From contig NZ_BMQU01000010.1 in the NCBI RefSeq assembly GCF_014648275.1, forward strand, positions 1 to 64,000: 64,000 bases of DNA, read 5' to 3'. Of the stretch, positions 36,369-43,747 are shown in pieces. A model generated the notes under the pieces. It had not been told where the DNA came from. It ran no database searches and worked only from the letters and a program-made list of their open reading frames with translations. Within the stretch, counting starts at the first letter, position 1; every line of letters starts with the position of its first letter. Position numbers and translations under genes: made by a program. This DNA is from Pseudomonas laurentiana. GTDB taxonomy: Bacteria; Pseudomonadota; Gammaproteobacteria; Pseudomonadales; Pseudomonadaceae.

Positions 36369-36677
36369 ATGACGTCACCTCAACCGGTCAGCCACCTTGC
36401 ATTTGTCCGTGCCAGTTTCGGCCGCTCGGCGGAGTTGGGCGAGCGTCTGCAGCAACTGCTTGAGCCCTCGCGCCAGGCACCGGGCTGCCTGAGCTTCAGC
36501 CTGCAACGCTCAACCAGTGATACCCAGCTCTGGCTGCTCAGTGGCTCCTGGTACGATCCAGCAGCGATGGCTGATTACTTCGCTTCGCCGACCTTGTCGC
36601 TGTTTGGTGATCTGCTTCAGGCTCAGCTACTCGACAGTCTCGACGTACAGACGTTCGGTGAGGCGCACACAGGTTAG
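36369..36677 (+). CDS. Antibiotic biosynthesis monooxygenase (ABM) domain protein
   Basis: 102 residues, a dimeric alpha-beta barrel of the ABM/YgiN type (VSHLAFVRASFGRSAELGER ... QAPGCLSFSLQRS shown in part; WLLSGSWYDPAAMADYFAS). Enzymes of this fold oxidise quinols or polyketides without cofactor; many are only stress-associated. CAGGAGAACC precedes ATG 36369; upstream in-frame starts run through the operator region. Likely target of the divergent AraC regulator. Confidence 0.75.
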   Translation: MTSPQPVSHLAFVRASFGRSAELGERLQQLLEPSRQAPGCLSFSLQRSTSDTQLWLLSGSWYDPAAMADYFASPTLSLFGDLLQAQLLDSLDVQTFGEAHTG

Positions 36678-36716
36678 AATGGCGGTTTTCCAGTCACCGA
36701 GGCAGGTTTCAACCTT

Positions 36717-36947
36717 ATGGCACGTAGAGAGTTTGCGCAGTACGAGGCCGTTTCGGCCGTGGTTCCGGGAGAGGGCGGTTACAGTGCCGCCATCGCGGTA
36801 AAAGGTCTGGGCGCCGGTGGTGCACCACGCTTCCACAAAGTGCTGCCGGGCCAGACCTTCAAGACCGCCCATGACGCTGACACCGCCGCGTGTGGCGAGC
36901 TTGAGCGTCTGGTTGGCGTCAGTGAGGACGCCGAACTGCTTTGGTAA
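36717..36947 (+). CDS. Small conserved hypothetical protein
   Basis: 76 residues, MARREFAQYEAVSAVVPGEG onward, soluble, no Cys, no signal peptide, ending in an acidic helix (GELERLVGVSEDAELLW). 39 bases after the ABM gene; may be cotranscribed. Ribosome-binding site weak (GAGGCAGG 13 bases away). Function unknown. Confidence 0.55.
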   Translation: MARREFAQYEAVSAVVPGEGGYSAAIAVKGLGAGGAPRFHKVLPGQTFKTAHDADTAACGELERLVGVSEDAELLW

Positions 36948-36948
36948 C

Positions 36949-37554
36949 TTACACCTGCGGACGGGCCATCTTGAACAGATTGCCCAGTTCAAAGTAGTCC
37001 GCCGGGCCGCCGCCCCGCAGGATTGGCTCGGCGGCTGCCGTGTCGTAGATACCGTCTTTGAGCAGGTGCTCGGCGATGTGCACGGCCACCACCTCGCCCA
37101 GAATCAGCCAGCTCGGCACCAGTGCCTGGTCGGCACGTTGCAATTGGACGATCTGAGTCACCTTGCACTCGAATGACACGGGGCTTTCCTGCACACGTGG
37201 TACGGCGATCACCTTCGAGGCGGCCGGCGTCAGCCCACTCAAGGCGAACTCGTCGACGTGCGGCGCTACCGCTGCGCAGCTCTGATTCATGGCTTCGGCC
37301 AACGGCCGGGTAGCCAGGTTCCAGGCGAACTCGCCGGTCTGCTCGATGTTGTTCAGGCTGTCTTTGCGCCCGACGCTGCAGAAGCCGATGATCGGTGGGA
37401 TGTAGTTGAACGCATTGAAGAAGCTGTAAGGCGCCAGGTTCAGGCGGCCTTCGGCGTCCTGGCTAGAGATCCAGCCTATCGGGCGCGGGCCGACAATGGC
37501 ATTGAAGGGATCGTGGGGCAGGCCATGGCCTTTTGCGGGTTCGTAGTAGTACAT
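36949..37554 (-). CDS. Flavin reductase-like (DIM6/NTAB) flavoprotein
   Basis: 201 residues of the FMN-binding split-barrel flavin-reductase family: FNAIVGPRPIGWISSQDAEG (about 17-36), NLAPYSFFNAFNYIPPIIGF (about 39-58), DSLNNIEQTGEF and SFECKV. Such proteins reduce FMN for two-component oxygenases or act on FMN esters. ATG 37554 fits the conserved MYYY start; the longer open frame upstream reads through the repeat protein's antisense. No good Shine-Dalgarno. No oxygenase component nearby, apart from the ABM protein. Confidence 0.82.
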   Translation of the reverse strand: MYYYEPAKGHGLPHDPFNAIVGPRPIGWISSQDAEGRLNLAPYSFFNAFNYIPPIIGFCSVGRKDSLNNIEQTGEFAWNLATRPLAEAMNQSCAAVAPHVDEFALSGLTPAASKVIAVPRVQESPVSFECKVTQIVQLQRADQALVPSWLILGEVVAVHIAEHLLKDGIYDTAAAEPILRGGGPADYFELGNLFKMARPQV

Positions 37555-37614
37555 CAAGGGTCTGCTAGCAGTTACACGGCCTGTTAGTGTGCCAAGGTCT
37601 GCTGCCCTTGAAAA

Positions 37615-37645
37615 CGACCAAGCCCGGCCGAAGCCGGGCGTTGAG
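37615..37645 (-). terminator. Terminator of the repeat-protein gene
   Basis: Stem GCCCGGC / GCCGGGC capped by a UUCG loop on the minus strand, 25 bases after the stop; only a short U stretch follows. Confidence 0.5.
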
Positions 37646-37663
37646 CGTGTCGTTGCCGTTCTA

Positions 37664-37951
37664 TCAGCTGAAGCGGTGAGCCTGGGTGCGGTCAAAACCA
37701 TCTTCTGCAAATTTTGCCGCGCCAGTGCGGTCGAAGCCGTCTTCTGCAAATTTTGCCGCACCAGTGCGGTCAAAACCGTCTTCGGCAAATTTGCCAGCGC
37801 CCGTCCGATCGAAACCGTCCTCGACGTAGCCAGCCGATTGGCTGTGTTCGGTGGCGAAGCCGTGTGCATGAGTACGTTCAAAGCCATCTTCAGCAAATGC
37901 ACTGGCAGCCAGAACCGAGAGGGCGAGGGTCAAGATCAGTTTGCTTTTCAT
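37664..37951 (-). CDS. Secreted 13-residue-repeat protein
   Basis: 95 residues. A clean signal peptide (KSKLILTLALSVLAASAFA, cleavage after Ala20) is followed by a degenerate unit and four tandem units of 13 residues on the theme EDGFDRTGAAKFA (residues 44-95, bases 37822-37667, 4 x 39 bp). The mature protein is thus almost nothing but repeats, acidic-Gly-aromatic-basic each. No Cys, no anchor, so probably periplasmic or released. I recall similar repeat proteins in other Pseudomonas, with different unit sequences and unknown function. Confidence 0.8.
   Translation of the reverse strand: MKSKLILTLALSVLAASAFAEDGFERTHAHGFATEHSQSAGYVEDGFDRTGAGKFAEDGFDRTGAAKFAEDGFDRTGAAKFAEDGFDRTQAHRFS
37667..37822 (-). 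repeat. Four 39-bp in-frame tandem repeats
   Basis: Each unit encodes 13 residues; the two central units are nearly identical at DNA level, suggesting unit gain or loss by slippage. Confidence 0.9.
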
Positions 37952-38168
37952 CGTTGTTGCTCCGGGTGGGTGAGGGTGTGTGTTTCTATGGGAGTGATGT
38001 TACGCCTATTAAATTGATTAAAAAGCGCAAAAAATAACTGATATAAATCGATTAATTCGATTCATATGGTGAAACAAAAAAATCCAACAAATTTTTCATC
38101 TCTGCTCGACTGGTTTTTCATTCGTATTTGCGCAGCCTTGCCGCACTTTTTCCTGGAGCGGTGACCGC

Positions 38169-38924
38169 ATGAATAAACTTCCTCAGATAACCTTGGCGTT
38201 CTGGGTCATGAAGATCTGTGCAACCACCTTGGGCGAGACCGCCGGTGACTTGCTTTCAATGACCCTGAACGTTGGCTATGCCCTCAGCTCGGTCATTCTG
38301 ATCAGCATTTTTCTCGCGACCCTGGTTACACAACTGTTTTCCCGCACCTACAGCCCGGTGCTGTACTGGCTGGTGATTTTGTCGACCAGTACGGCCGGCA
38401 CAACGATGTCTGACTTCATGGACCGTACACTGGGCCTGGGCTATGCCAGTGGCTCGATGATCCTGATCGGCATACTTGCGGCGATTTTTGTTGCCTGGCG
38501 TTTCAGCGGCGACTCGCTCAACGTCAGCCATGTCCAGACACGGCGCGGCGAGCTGTTCTACTGGGCCGCCATTTTGTTCTCCAACACCCTGGGGACAGCG
38601 TTGGGAGACTACCTGGCCGACGACTCCGGCCTTGGCTTTGCCGGTGGTGCGTTGCTGATCGGCTCGGCGATTGGTCTGGTGGTATTGGCGCGTTACTGGA
38701 CGCGGTTGTCGGGTGTGTTGCTGTTCTGGGTGGCGTTTGTGCTGACTCGGCCATTCGGCGCCACCTTGGGTGACTTCCTGACCAAGCCGCATGAAAAGGG
38801 CGGGTTGGATTTTGGCACCGTCGGTTCATCGCTGGTGCTGGGCGGTGTGCTGTTGGTGTTGATTGTCGCGGCCTCGTACTACCAGGGACGTGGGCAGCGT
38901 CAGGTCGTCGCTGAACTCTCCTGA
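38169..38924 (+). CDS. COG4705-type membrane protein with four internal repeats
   Basis: 251 residues, eight predicted helices. Four repeats share a pattern TLGETxGDxxxxTLxLGY: TTLGETAGDLLSMTLNVGYA (about 19-38), TAGTTMSDFMDRTLGLGYAS, TLGTALGDYLADDSGLGFAG and PFGATLGDFLTKPHEKGGLD. Each puts a Gly-Asp in a helix and a Gly-aromatic at its end, suggesting an ion or metal pathway made by repeat duplication. TGGAGCGGTG precedes the ATG. AT-rich promoter region upstream. Substrate unknown. Confidence 0.8.
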   Translation: MNKLPQITLAFWVMKICATTLGETAGDLLSMTLNVGYALSSVILISIFLATLVTQLFSRTYSPVLYWLVILSTSTAGTTMSDFMDRTLGLGYASGSMILIGILAAIFVAWRFSGDSLNVSHVQTRRGELFYWAAILFSNTLGTALGDYLADDSGLGFAGGALLIGSAIGLVVLARYWTRLSGVLLFWVAFVLTRPFGATLGDFLTKPHEKGGLDFGTVGSSLVLGGVLLVLIVAASYYQGRGQRQVVAELS

Positions 38925-38936
38925 GGCACTGAGTAC

Positions 38937-38968
38937 AAAAAAAGGGGCCAGTAATGGCCCCTTTTTTG
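38937..38968. terminator. Bidirectional terminator
   Basis: Stem AAAAAGGGGCC / GGCCCCTTTTT with loop AGTAAT and A and T tracts on the two sides; serves the plus-strand membrane-protein gene and possibly transcripts from the right. Confidence 0.85.
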
Positions 38969-38984
38969 TGTTCTGGCGCTTATC

Positions 38985-39075
38985 CCTGTGTGGGACGTTG
39001 GCTTGCCAACGATGCAGGCCCGCGCACTTGCTGACACTCCGCTGGGGCCATTGCAGGCAAGCCTGCATCCCACAA
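38985..39075. repeat. REP-like element pair
   Basis: Inverted GTGGGATGCAGGC-type arms: TGTGGGACGTTGGCTTGCC at left and GGCAAGCCTGCATCCCACA at right, the core sequence of extragenic palindromes in this genome (see also 53481-53532 and 54952-55031). Confidence 0.6.
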
Positions 39076-39106
39076 AGGCTTCAGCATTTGCAGTGTTCAG
39101 CGTGTA

Positions 39107-40426
39107 TCAGTCCGTGACGATTCGTGAATGCTGGCGGGTGTCCTTCATGAAGACATACACCAGCAGCGAACAGGCGATGCAGGCGGTGACGTACCAGTAG
39201 AAGCCGGCTTCCATGCCATTGCTCTTGAACCACAGCGCAACGTATTCGGCGGTACCACCGAAAATCGATACGGTCAGTGCGTAGGGCAGGCCAACGCCCA
39301 AGGCACGGATCTCGGTAGGGAATAGCTCGGCTTTGACCACAGCGTTGATCGAGGTGTAGCCACTGACGATGATCAGTGCAGCCATGATCAGGAAGAACGC
39401 GCCCCACCAGGTCTGGATGGTGTGCAGGGTGCTGAGGATCGGTACGGTGAACAGTGTTCCCAATACACCGAAGGCAATCAGGATCGGACGACGGCCGATC
39501 TTGTCGGACAGGCCGCCGATCACTGGCTGCAGGCACATGAACAGGAACATCGTGGCCGCTGAAATGGTGGTCGAGTCGCTGATGGTCATGCCCACCGAGT
39601 TCACCAGGTACTTCTGCATGTAGGTGGTGTAGGTGTAGAAGGCCAGGGTGCCGCCCATGGTCAGGCCAACCACCGTCATCAGCTCCTTGGGATGACGTAT
39701 CAGTGTGCGCATCAGGCTTTCCTTGGACTTCTCCTTCTTGGTGAACGAACTGGTCTCTTCCATGCCACGACGCAGGTACAGCGCAACCACTGCGCACAGC
39801 GCGCCGATCACGAACGGTACGCGCCAGCCCCAGGCATAGAGCTGCTCGGTAGTCAGGGTTTGCTGCAGGATGATCAACACCGCCAGGGCGATGAGCTGGC
39901 CGGAGATCAGCGTCACGTACTGGAAACTGGAGAAGAAACCACGGCGCTCCTTGCTGGCCATCTCGCTGAGGTAGGTGGCCGAGGTGCCATATTCACCGCC
40001 TACCGACAGGCCCTGCATCAAACGGGCGACGACCAGCAATACAGGGGCCGCAACGCCGATGGTTTCATAGCCGGGCGTCAGGGCGATGAGCAGCGAGCCG
40101 GCGCACATCAGCAGGACCGAAGCCATGAGTGCAGCCTTGCGCCCCTTGCGGTCGGCGTACAAGCCCATCAGCCAGCCGCCGATAGGCCGCATCAGGAAGC
40201 CCACGGCGAAGATCGCGGCGGTGTTGAGCAGTTGGGCGGTGGAGTCGCCAGCAGGGAAGAAGGCCTTGGCGAAGTAAAGCGAGAATGCGGCGTAGACGTA
40301 CCAGTCGTACCACTCGACCATGTTGCCGATGGAGCCACTGAAGATCGACTTGAGCCGGCTGGCAGTGGTTTTTTCTGCGGCAGGCGCAATGGCCGCCCCG
40401 ACAGGCAGGGTGCTTGAATTATCCAT
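39107..40426 (-). CDS. MHS-family dicarboxylate/2-oxoglutarate transporter
   Basis: 439 residues, 12 helices, MHS signatures GNMVEWYDWYVYAAFSLYF (TM1), LYADRKGRKAALM and [23 protein letters not shown] (shown in part). Closely parallel to PcaT in the same window and to KgtP/2-oxoglutarate permeases. ATG 40426 is chosen by GAGAAGGA just upstream; the longer frame overlaps the sigma-54 promoter. Its own sigma-54 promoter and an upstream dyad resembling DctD sites, together with the adjacent dctBD-like genes, point to C4-dicarboxylate or 2-oxoglutarate uptake. Confidence 0.88.
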   Translation of the reverse strand: MDNSSTLPVGAAIAPAAEKTTASRLKSIFSGSIGNMVEWYDWYVYAAFSLYFAKAFFPAGDSTAQLLNTAAIFAVGFLMRPIGGWLMGLYADRKGRKAALMASVLLMCAGSLLIALTPGYETIGVAAPVLLVVARLMQGLSVGGEYGTSATYLSEMASKERRGFFSSFQYVTLISGQLIALAVLIILQQTLTTEQLYAWGWRVPFVIGALCAVVALYLRRGMEETSSFTKKEKSKESLMRTLIRHPKELMTVVGLTMGGTLAFYTYTTYMQKYLVNSVGMTISDSTTISAATMFLFMCLQPVIGGLSDKIGRRPILIAFGVLGTLFTVPILSTLHTIQTWWGAFFLIMAALIIVSGYTSINAVVKAELFPTEIRALGVGLPYALTVSIFGGTAEYVALWFKSNGMEAGFYWYVTACIACSLLVYVFMKDTRQHSRIVTD

Positions 40427-40483
40427 GATGGATCCTTCTCGTTGTTTTTGTGGAGCGCGCCGAAGCGCAGCTGCCTGTGCCAT

Positions 40484-40499
40484 AGCAGGAGCTGTGCCA
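40484..40499 (-). promoter_or_regulatory. Sigma-54 promoter of the MHS transporter
   Basis: Minus-strand TGGCACAGCTCCTGCT keeps GG-N10-GC spacing and matches TGGCAC-N5-YTGCW. It lies about 60 bases before the start codon. Confidence 0.8.
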
Positions 40500-40541
40500 G
40501 AGGCCGGAGGCCCGTTCTAGAAGGGGTTAGCCCATGTAGTG

Positions 40542-40555
40542 AGCGGAAATCCGCT
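40542..40555. promoter_or_regulatory. Likely DctD-type upstream activator site
   Basis: Dyad AGCGGA-AA-TCCGCT, like the core of rhizobial DctD sites (GCGGAAATCCGC, recalled). It lies about 70 bases upstream of the expected start site; a half-similar AATCCGCT (40581-40588) sits about three helical turns further. Confidence 0.65.
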
Positions 40556-40595
40556 TATCAATTGGGAGGTGGTAGGCAAGAATCCGCTTAGTGAT

Positions 40596-41930
40596 TCAAG
40601 GCCGATCGAGAAAGTCTTCGCGCTGCAGAGCGTGGCGTTGCATCTTCTCGTTGAGGGTGCGCCGAGGCAGTTGCAGTTCTTCGAGCACCGCCTTGATGTC
40701 GCCCTTGTGGCGCGTCAGTGCCGCACGCAGGCATTGGGCCTCAAAGGCTTCTGTCTGCGCGGCCAGTGCCTGCCCACTTTCTACCAGCAGCGGTTGAGGG
40801 GCTGTCAGGCCCAAGGCATGGCGCTCGGCGGCATTGGCCAGCTCGCGCACGTTACCTGGCCAATCGTGGCTGAACAGGCTGCCCAGTTGTGCGCCGCTGA
40901 GCAGCGGCGGGGTGCGGGCCAGCCGTTCGGCGGCAGTCCGGGTGAAATGCTGAAACAGCAGCGGAATGTCTTCGCGGCGTTCGCGCAATGGCGCCAGATG
41001 CAGTTCGGCGACGTTCAAGCGATAGGCAAGGTCTTCACGAAAGCGCCCGGCACGGGCTTCTTCGAGCAGATCGGGCTTGGTCGCGGCAATGATTCGCAGG
41101 TCGACGGTGATGCTCTGGTTGGCGCCCAGGCGTTCAAGCTTCTGTTCCTGCAATACGCGTAGCAGCTTGGCCTGTTGAGCCAGCGGCATGCTCTCGATTT
41201 CGTCGAGGAACACCGTGCCGCCATTGGCGTATTCCAGTTTGCCGATACGCTTGCCCTGAGCCCCCGTGAAGGCACCGCTTTCGTGGCCGAACAGTTCTGC
41301 TTCAAACAACTGCTCGGGGATCGCCGCGCAGTTCAGCGCGACAAAAGGCTTGTTCGCACGAGGGCCGAAATCGTGCAGGCAACGGGCAACCTGCTCCTTA
41401 CCGCTGCCGGTTTCGCCGCGTATCAGGACGTTGACCGGTAGCGCGGCCAGCTCCAGTACCTGACGGCGTAACTGCTGCATGCCTTGGGACATGCCAAGCA
41501 ACGTGGACTCCAGCCGCGCCTTGAGGTCGGCCTGTTCATGTAACGAGCGGTTTTCCAGCACTAGCTGGCGTTTTTCCAGGGCGCGACGCAGGCTGCTGAG
41601 CAGGTCTTCGGGGCTGAAGGGCTTTTCCAGAAAGTCATAGGCGCCCTTGCGCATGGCTTGTACGGCCATCGGCACATCGCCATGGCCGGTCAGCAGGATC
41701 ACGGGCAGGTCGGCGTCGCGTGCTTGCAGCTGTTCCAGCAGTTGCAGGCCATCCATGCCAGGCATGCGCACATCGCTCACCACGACGCCAGGGAAGTGTT
41801 CCGGCAATTGCGCCAGGCACGCGTCGGCGCGGCTGTGCAGCTGAACGCTGAAACCCGACAGGGTCAGCCATTGCTCCACGGCAGTAAGGATGCTGGCTTC
41901 GTCATCAACGACGATCACCGAATTCAACAT
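40596..41930 (-). CDS. dctD: NtrC-type response regulator DctD (or MifR)
   Basis: 444 residues: receiver domain (about 4-115) with phosphoacceptor Asp in VVSDVRMPGMDG (Asp53), AAA+ sigma-54 activation domain (about 145-370) with Walker A GETGSGKE, the GAFTGA loop that contacts sigma-54, and Walker B GGTVFLDEIESMP; C-terminal Fis-type HTH. Overlaps the dctB end by 7 bases. GAFTGA plus the sigma-54 promoter next door makes a coherent circuit. DctD and the 2-oxoglutarate regulator MifR cannot be separated from sequence alone. Confidence 0.88.
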   Translation of the reverse strand: MLNSVIVVDDEASILTAVEQWLTLSGFSVQLHSRADACLAQLPEHFPGVVVSDVRMPGMDGLQLLEQLQARDADLPVILLTGHGDVPMAVQAMRKGAYDFLEKPFSPEDLLSSLRRALEKRQLVLENRSLHEQADLKARLESTLLGMSQGMQQLRRQVLELAALPVNVLIRGETGSGKEQVARCLHDFGPRANKPFVALNCAAIPEQLFEAELFGHESGAFTGAQGKRIGKLEYANGGTVFLDEIESMPLAQQAKLLRVLQEQKLERLGANQSITVDLRIIAATKPDLLEEARAGRFREDLAYRLNVAELHLAPLRERREDIPLLFQHFTRTAAERLARTPPLLSGAQLGSLFSHDWPGNVRELANAAERHALGLTAPQPLLVESGQALAAQTEAFEAQCLRAALTRHKGDIKAVLEELQLPRRTLNEKMQRHALQREDFLDRP

Positions 41931-43681
41931 GCAGGCTCCGGATCGCTGGGCAGGGTCAGGATGAAACGGGCACCACCGGGCAGGTTTTCAACCTGCAGGC
42001 GGCCACCGATTTCATGGACGATACCGTAGGAGATAGCAAGACCCAGGCCAAGTCCGTCACCCACCGGCTTGGTGGTGAAGAACGGGTCGAACACGTTGGC
42101 CAAGTGCTCATCGGCAATGCCACCACCGCTGTCCAGCACGCTCAATTTCCAGTGTTGCTGGTCGAGCTCGATGCGTACTTCCAGACGCTTGTACGGTTTA
42201 TCCAGCATGGCGTCGAGGGCATTGCGCAGCAGGTTGATCAGCACTTGTTCGAGGCGGATCGCATCGCCACGTACCCACGCTGGTCGGGCCAGGTACAGGG
42301 CGGTACTGACGCCTTCGGCACGGATACGCGGATCGAGTAGCTGCATGGCCTGATCCACCACCGTGGCCAGGTCCAGGCGTTCGCGCAGGCCGCTGGGGCT
42401 GTTGCGAGCGAAGGTTTTCAAATGCCCGGTCAGGGCAGCCATGCGCGTCAGCATCTGTTCCAGTGGCTCCAGCGCCTTGCGGGCTTCATCAAGGTTTTCA
42501 TTGTCCAGGAGCAGGCGCAGGGTAGCCAGTTGCATGCGCTGGGTGGTCAGCGGCTGGTTGATCTCATGGGCCAAGGCTGCCGACATCTGCCCCAGGGCAG
42601 CCAGTTTGGCAGACTGCACCAAGCCTTCCTGAGCCGTGCGCAGGTCGCGGGTGCGGGCTTCGACCAGGCGTTCCAGCTCCTGGCGGCTACGTCGGCGCAG
42701 GCGTGCCATGCGCAAGCGTTGGTTGATGAACAACAGTGCAAAGAACAGGCTCAGCCACAACGCGGCAGCGGCCAGCGCCGCGTTGCGCCCATCTTCGGTT
42801 ACCTGAGGGCGACGCAACAGGTGCAGGGTCCAGCCTTCGGTGCCCAGCGGCAGGCTTTCCCACAGGTAGTCCTTGGTGCCAGCAGGCCCTTGGACACTGA
42901 CCAGTTGGCTGCTGTCATCAAAGCGGTTTAGCGGTTGATGCTTCAGCGGCACCAGCGACTGTTTGTCGTACTGCCGGGTTTGTTCCAGTTCCTGGCGGTC
43001 TTCGGCGCCAAGCGGCCGTAGTTCGCGATAGCGCCAACCGTCCTGGTTGGCGATGAAGGTAATGCCACGGGCATCGCTGACCAGCAGGACATCATTGCCC
43101 TGGCGCCACTCCCGCTCCAGCTCCGGGAACTCCAGTTTGACCACCATGGCACCGAGAACGCGCCCGTTGCCGTCGTTGACTGCACTGGAGAGGAAGTAGC
43201 CGGGGATGCCGCTAGTCACCCCTACGGCATAGAAGCGTCCACTGCCTTGGTTCAGGGTCTGTTTGAAGTACGGCCGGAACGCGTAGTTCTGCCCAACGTA
43301 AGTGCTGGGCAAACGCCAGTTGCTGGCCGCAATGGCCTGGCCGGTGTGGTCCAGCAGTTCCAGGGTCGAGGAGTTGGCCGCATCATTGATGCGCTCCAGC
43401 TTGTGGTTGAGGGCGTCCTGAACTTCGGCCGTGACCGGCCCGCTGAGGGCCGCGATCAGTTCCGGGTCGAGGGCCAGCACCGCGGGCAAGGCGCGGTAGC
43501 GTTCGATCAGGGTGTGCAGCGAGTTGGCGTACAGGCCCAGTTGCTGGCTCGCTCTGGTGGCATCTTCCAGCAGGGCCTGGCGCTGGGCATGCTGCCAGGC
43601 CCATGCCGTGCTCAATAGCATCCCTGCGAGCATCACGAACAGAATCAAGCCCAAGCGCATGGCGCGAAAGGAAATAGGCAT
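41924..43681 (-). CDS. dctB: DctB-type sensor histidine kinase (or MifS)
   Basis: 585 residues from ATG 43681 (an upstream ATG at 43735 adds 18 residues; neither has a strong ribosome-binding site). N-terminal helix (about 7-28), a periplasmic double-PAS/Cache sensor (about 30-290), second helix, coiled-coil HAMP-less linker, then HisKA with [17 protein letters not shown] (His in HEIN) and HATPase_c ([10 protein letters not shown]-box near the end). Senses C4-dicarboxylates or 2-oxoglutarate and phosphorylates the downstream regulator. Confidence 0.88.
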   Translation of the reverse strand: MPISFRAMRLGLILFVMLAGMLLSTAWAWQHAQRQALLEDATRASQQLGLYANSLHTLIERYRALPAVLALDPELIAALSGPVTAEVQDALNHKLERINDAANSSTLELLDHTGQAIAASNWRLPSTYVGQNYAFRPYFKQTLNQGSGRFYAVGVTSGIPGYFLSSAVNDGNGRVLGAMVVKLEFPELEREWRQGNDVLLVSDARGITFIANQDGWRYRELRPLGAEDRQELEQTRQYDKQSLVPLKHQPLNRFDDSSQLVSVQGPAGTKDYLWESLPLGTEGWTLHLLRRPQVTEDGRNAALAAAALWLSLFFALLFINQRLRMARLRRRSRQELERLVEARTRDLRTAQEGLVQSAKLAALGQMSAALAHEINQPLTTQRMQLATLRLLLDNENLDEARKALEPLEQMLTRMAALTGHLKTFARNSPSGLRERLDLATVVDQAMQLLDPRIRAEGVSTALYLARPAWVRGDAIRLEQVLINLLRNALDAMLDKPYKRLEVRIELDQQHWKLSVLDSGGGIADEHLANVFDPFFTTKPVGDGLGLGLAISYGIVHEIGGRLQVENLPGGARFILTLPSDPEPAC

Positions 43682-43747
43682 GGCAAACAGAATTCCGGCA
43701 ATGGGGAAGGCGTCCCGGCACTTCCCCTTGAACATCGCGGCGACAGC

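Noticed and set aside
37667-37822. Tandem 39-bp units considered as a CRISPR-like array
   Set aside because: Units are contiguous without spacers, in frame, and encode a signal-peptide protein.
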